Positions 30,760 through 33,190 of a DNA stretch of 33,190 nucleotides are shown piece after piece. Where the stretch lies: positions 1 through 33,190 of the forward strand of contig JAFCCG010000004.1 in assembly GCA_017610335.1 (NCBI GenBank). The letters are read 5' to 3'. The position numbers and the translations under genes are program-made. The notes below the pieces were generated by a model that was given only the letters and a program-made list of their open reading frames with translations, had not been told where the DNA came from and did no database searches. Every line of letters starts with the position of its first letter. Position 1 is the first letter of the stretch. Source of the DNA: Chloroflexota bacterium (GTDB taxonomy: Archaea; Iainarchaeota; Iainarchaeia; Iainarchaeales; GCA-2688035).

Positions 30760-32475
30760 ATTTATTACTGTTGAAAGTTTTCCTGTGTCTAAAAACTTTC
30801 CAATATTTTCCAGGAACATATTGCCGCCTACAATGTGTGGCATGCATACAAAGTCTACGCCGTTTTCATAAAGTTTTAATGAATCGTTGTAATAGTGGGC
30901 TCTTGCAAAAACTGGTACGTTTTTGTTTTCTTTTTTTATGAAGTCAAGTGCTTTTAATGAGGCTTTGATGTTTGGAATTGCCAGTATTACAAGTTTTGCA
31001 TCTTTTGGATTTGCTTTTAAGAGAATATCAACTTCTTCTGCATCTCCATAGCTTGCTTTTATGCCTTGTCTTATGCAACTGTAAACAACTTCTGAATCCT
31101 GGTCAAGTACCAGTGTTGGGTAATGTTGGTATATTGCTTTTGCAATATTAAATCCCATCGTTCCTCCTCCCAAAATAAGGACGTGGTCTTTTAATTTTGA
31201 AGGGATGTTTTCAAGATTTGAAAGTTTTGTACAGAATCTTTTTCTTTTGAGTTTTTTTGGCAGGTAGATTGAGGCTTTTTCAAATATTTTGTTTATTTTT
31301 CTGTGTGATCTCATAAGGTATGGTGCAAGAATCATTGAAATTGTTATTGTTAAAATGATGACTGAAAAAAGGTCTTCTGACAAAATGCTTGCTCCTGAGT
31401 TTGTTGGGTCAAAACCCATTTGTGCAATTATAAGGCTGAATTCGCTTACGTTTGCAAGTGCAAGTGCCACCATTAAGCTTACTCTGCTTCCGTATCCTGA
31501 GAATAGTGTAAAAAGATAGTAAAAAAGCGGTTTTATGATAAGAACAATTGCAATTATAAAAATTATTAGAGCAAGTGGTATTGCTGCAAAAGAGAATGTG
31601 AGTTGCATTCCAAGTGAAACAAAAAAGATTATTACAAAGAAGTCTCTCAGGCCTCTAATTTTGTTGAATATTTCTGTATTGTATGGCAGGGTTGAAAGTG
31701 CAATTCCTCCAACAAAAGCTCCAATTGCCACCGGCAGATCCATTATGATTGCAATTGCAATAAAAATAAAGCAGCTGCTTAAGGCCGCAAGATAAAATTC
31801 TTCCTGGTAGTTGAGGCTGAATTTGAAAATACGTGGCAGAAGATGCCTGTTGATTAGTGTTGCTGCAGCAATTAAAATTACTATTTTTATTAGAACAAGA
31901 GCGAAAACGCTTGGTACTAAGATGTTGCCAATATCCTGAAGCAACGGTATTGCAAGTATTACTAAAAAATCCTGTACCAAAAGAAATCCTATCAATAGTC
32001 TTCCATGCAGTGTGTTTATCTGGTAGTTGTCCCCCAAGAGCTTTATTACAACCATTGTTGAGCTGAATGCAAGGATTACTCCAAGAAAAACAGATTGCTG
32101 GAATGAAATAATGCTTGGAAAAAGCAGGCTGAAAAGCATTACTATTGCGATTGTTATTGCAATCTGAACCGTTGCTCCTATTGCAACAATCTTTCCAATA
32201 CTGAAAAATTTCCTAATGTCAAGTTCAACACCTATACTGAATAGCAGGAAAGCAATTCCCAATTCGGACAAAATTCTAATATCCTGCATGTTTGAGATGC
32301 CGATTGGAAGCCCTTGAAAACTATAACCAAGTGCTCCAAGACCTATTGGACCTATAACTATTCCTGCAATGATATATGCAAGCAGGCTTGGTTGTTTCAA
32401 AAGTCTTGCAATATAACCAAATAGCGTTGCAGCAACAACAATTAAACCAAGGTCAATTAGCAGAGTGAAATCCAT
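30691..32475 (-). CDS. Kef-type K+/H+ or Na+/H+ antiporter with RCK domain
   Basis: A CPA2-family antiporter of 594 aa. It has about 12 membrane helices, with family stretches GYIARLLKQPSLLAYIIAGI, LSELGIAFLLFSIGVELDIR, FSSTMVVIKLL and VAIGAFVGGIALSTLPYN. A cytoplasmic RCK/TrkA-N domain follows: LILGGGTMGFNIAKAIYQHY is the dinucleotide-binding loop and VLDQDSEVV ends its second strand. Such proteins exchange K+ or Na+ for H+, with gating by NAD(H) or other ligands. A TATA-like TTTAAATAA (32506-32514) lies about 35 nt before the ATG. The ion preference is not readable from the sequence. Confidence 0.93.
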   Translation of the reverse strand: MDFTLLIDLGLIVVAATLFGYIARLLKQPSLLAYIIAGIVIGPIGLGALGYSFQGLPIGISNMQDIRILSELGIAFLLFSIGVELDIRKFFSIGKIVAIGATVQIAITIAIVMLFSLLFPSIISFQQSVFLGVILAFSSTMVVIKLLGDNYQINTLHGRLLIGFLLVQDFLVILAIPLLQDIGNILVPSVFALVLIKIVILIAAATLINRHLLPRIFKFSLNYQEEFYLAALSSCFIFIAIAIIMDLPVAIGAFVGGIALSTLPYNTEIFNKIRGLRDFFVIIFFVSLGMQLTFSFAAIPLALIIFIIAIVLIIKPLFYYLFTLFSGYGSRVSLMVALALANVSEFSLIIAQMGFDPTNSGASILSEDLFSVIILTITISMILAPYLMRSHRKINKIFEKASIYLPKKLKRKRFCTKLSNLENIPSKLKDHVLILGGGTMGFNIAKAIYQHYPTLVLDQDSEVVYSCIRQGIKASYGDAEEVDILLKANPKDAKLVILAIPNIKASLKALDFIKKENKNVPVFARAHYYNDSLKLYENGVDFVCMPHIVGGNMFLENIGKFLDTGKLSTVINLQDEYMKYLLEKAKEERQHFGF

Positions 32476-32545
32476 TTCTTATCAGTTAATAGAAATAGAT
32501 TTGGTTTATTTAAAGCTTTCTGGAAATTTTTTGGGGTGTTAATCT

Positions 32546-33190
32546 TTAATAAGCCCTGATTGCTTTCAGGCCCTTCTTTGATAGCTCAATTACGAGTTCG
32601 TTGTATTCATCAATATTTTTTTTACTGACTATTTTTACTTCAGCCCTGCTAATTCTGTCCAAATTTCTTACCACATTTAGGTGTGCCAGACCAAAGAAAG
32701 TAATTGCCCTTATTTTTTTTCCATTAAATTCTGGCATTGCTGCAATTTCTTTTCTGATTTGCTTCATAGTTCTTGCAATTTTACGGTCTCTGTAATACAA
32801 GTGTTCTGCCCCGGCCTTTATTGCCTGTCTTTTTTCATTTTGGTTTTCATTGGTTAAATATCTAATATAGTGGTGCAATTCTAATGTATAAAGATCTTCC
32901 ATTCTTTGAATTTCTTTTGGGGGGTGTTCTTCGCCTAATTTAAAGTAAAGCCTGTTTTCAATTGCAATTTTCAATAAATTTTCCGCCCAGCCAATTGAAA
33001 ATTTTTCTTTACCTCTTTTTAGCTTTTCAATTACTTGTTTAATATCTTCTTTTCCCCTATTGTTTGACAATTCTTTTCTAATCCTATTTAATTTTGATTC
33101 TATTATTTTTCTTTCACTAGGCGTTATATTAGCCATTTCGGAAATCATCACATTGTATGGCTTTCCTGCCTTTTTAGCTCTTTGTACTAT
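32546..33190 (-). CDS. Unknown protein, 5' end outside the window
   Basis: The frame is open to the edge of the window; the text before GTG 33151 continues as IVQRAKKAGKPYNV, so the start lies beyond 33190. The helical middle is highly charged. A segment YYRDRKIARTMKQIRKEI, followed by AITFFGLAHLNVVRNLDRIS, loosely recalls the TraB/PrgY family pattern (RD.xM...I, then a GxxHL motif). That resemblance is weak and I do not assign it. It has the same orientation as the antiporter gene downstream, with a 70-nt gap. Confidence 0.6.
   Translation of the reverse strand: MVQRAKKAGKPYNVMISEMANITPSERKIIESKLNRIRKELSNNRGKEDIKQVIEKLKRGKEKFSIGWAENLLKIAIENRLYFKLGEEHPPKEIQRMEDLYTLELHHYIRYLTNENQNEKRQAIKAGAEHLYYRDRKIARTMKQIRKEIAAMPEFNGKKIRAITFFGLAHLNVVRNLDRISRAEVKIVSKKNIDEYNELVIELSKKGLKAIRAY

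Noticed and set aside
1-33190. tRNA, rRNA genes and CRISPR arrays
   Set aside because: Looked for T-arm-like GTTCRANNC with acceptor pairing and for regularly spaced repeats; none found by eye.

Overview
The window is AT-rich and clearly archaeal. It carries transcription factor TFB, a histone-fold protein, ribosomal protein S8e, a Hef-type helicase/nuclease and a form III RuBisCO. Several enzymes are of types more usual in bacteria: NadD, ScpB and a class I-like PRPP synthetase. Compact gene packing, a bacterial-type NAD pathway and form III RuBisCO together suggest a DPANN-grade archaeon (Diapherotrites, Woesearchaeota or a relative). That placement is inference; no rRNA gene is present to settle it.

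Layout. 0-5.7 kb: a partial unknown gene, a CorC/HlyC-like CBS membrane protein, enolase, an unknown helical protein, PRPP synthetase (prs), a basic double-HTH-like protein and a small membrane protein. 5.7-6.1 kb: a gene-free stretch that folds into a three-way-junction RNA with its own TATA element (new ncRNA candidate). 6.1-12.8 kb: information-processing genes scpB, rnhB, tfb, rps8e, an unknown gene abutting hef, hef and a histone. 12.8-16.4 kb: Fic protein with a palindromic operator, KaiC-like ATPase, cytidylate kinase and a membrane-anchored protein. 16.4-18.7 kb: an accessory island with two toxin-antitoxin pairs and a DUF5680 protein, all on the minus strand. Copies of a 47-bp direct repeat bound these genes, so it looks like a cassette array. 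18.8-28.8 kb: a plus-strand metabolic block of rbcL, nadE-nadC-nadD, purSL-purQ-purM and a double PP-loop ATPase fusion. 28.9-33.2 kb: a cysteine-rich surface protein, a Kef-type antiporter and a partial unknown gene.

How the genes work together. PRPP from prs can feed both NadC and de novo purine synthesis (PurSL/PurQ make FGAM, PurM closes the imidazole ring). Form III RuBisCO usually disposes of ribose from nucleotides as 3-phosphoglycerate, which enolase carries towards pyruvate. The metabolic block is therefore coherent around nucleotides, NAD and ribose phosphate.

Expression signals. Many first-in-operon genes have a TATA-like box centred about 26-28 nt before the start codon, which implies leaderless mRNAs (scpB, purSL, hef, fic and others). 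Other genes use GGTGA- or GGAGG-type Shine-Dalgarno sites. Short imperfect tandem duplications lie across or just after several stop codons (prs, nadC, purM, the PP-loop gene). No tRNA, rRNA, CRISPR array or transposase gene was seen.
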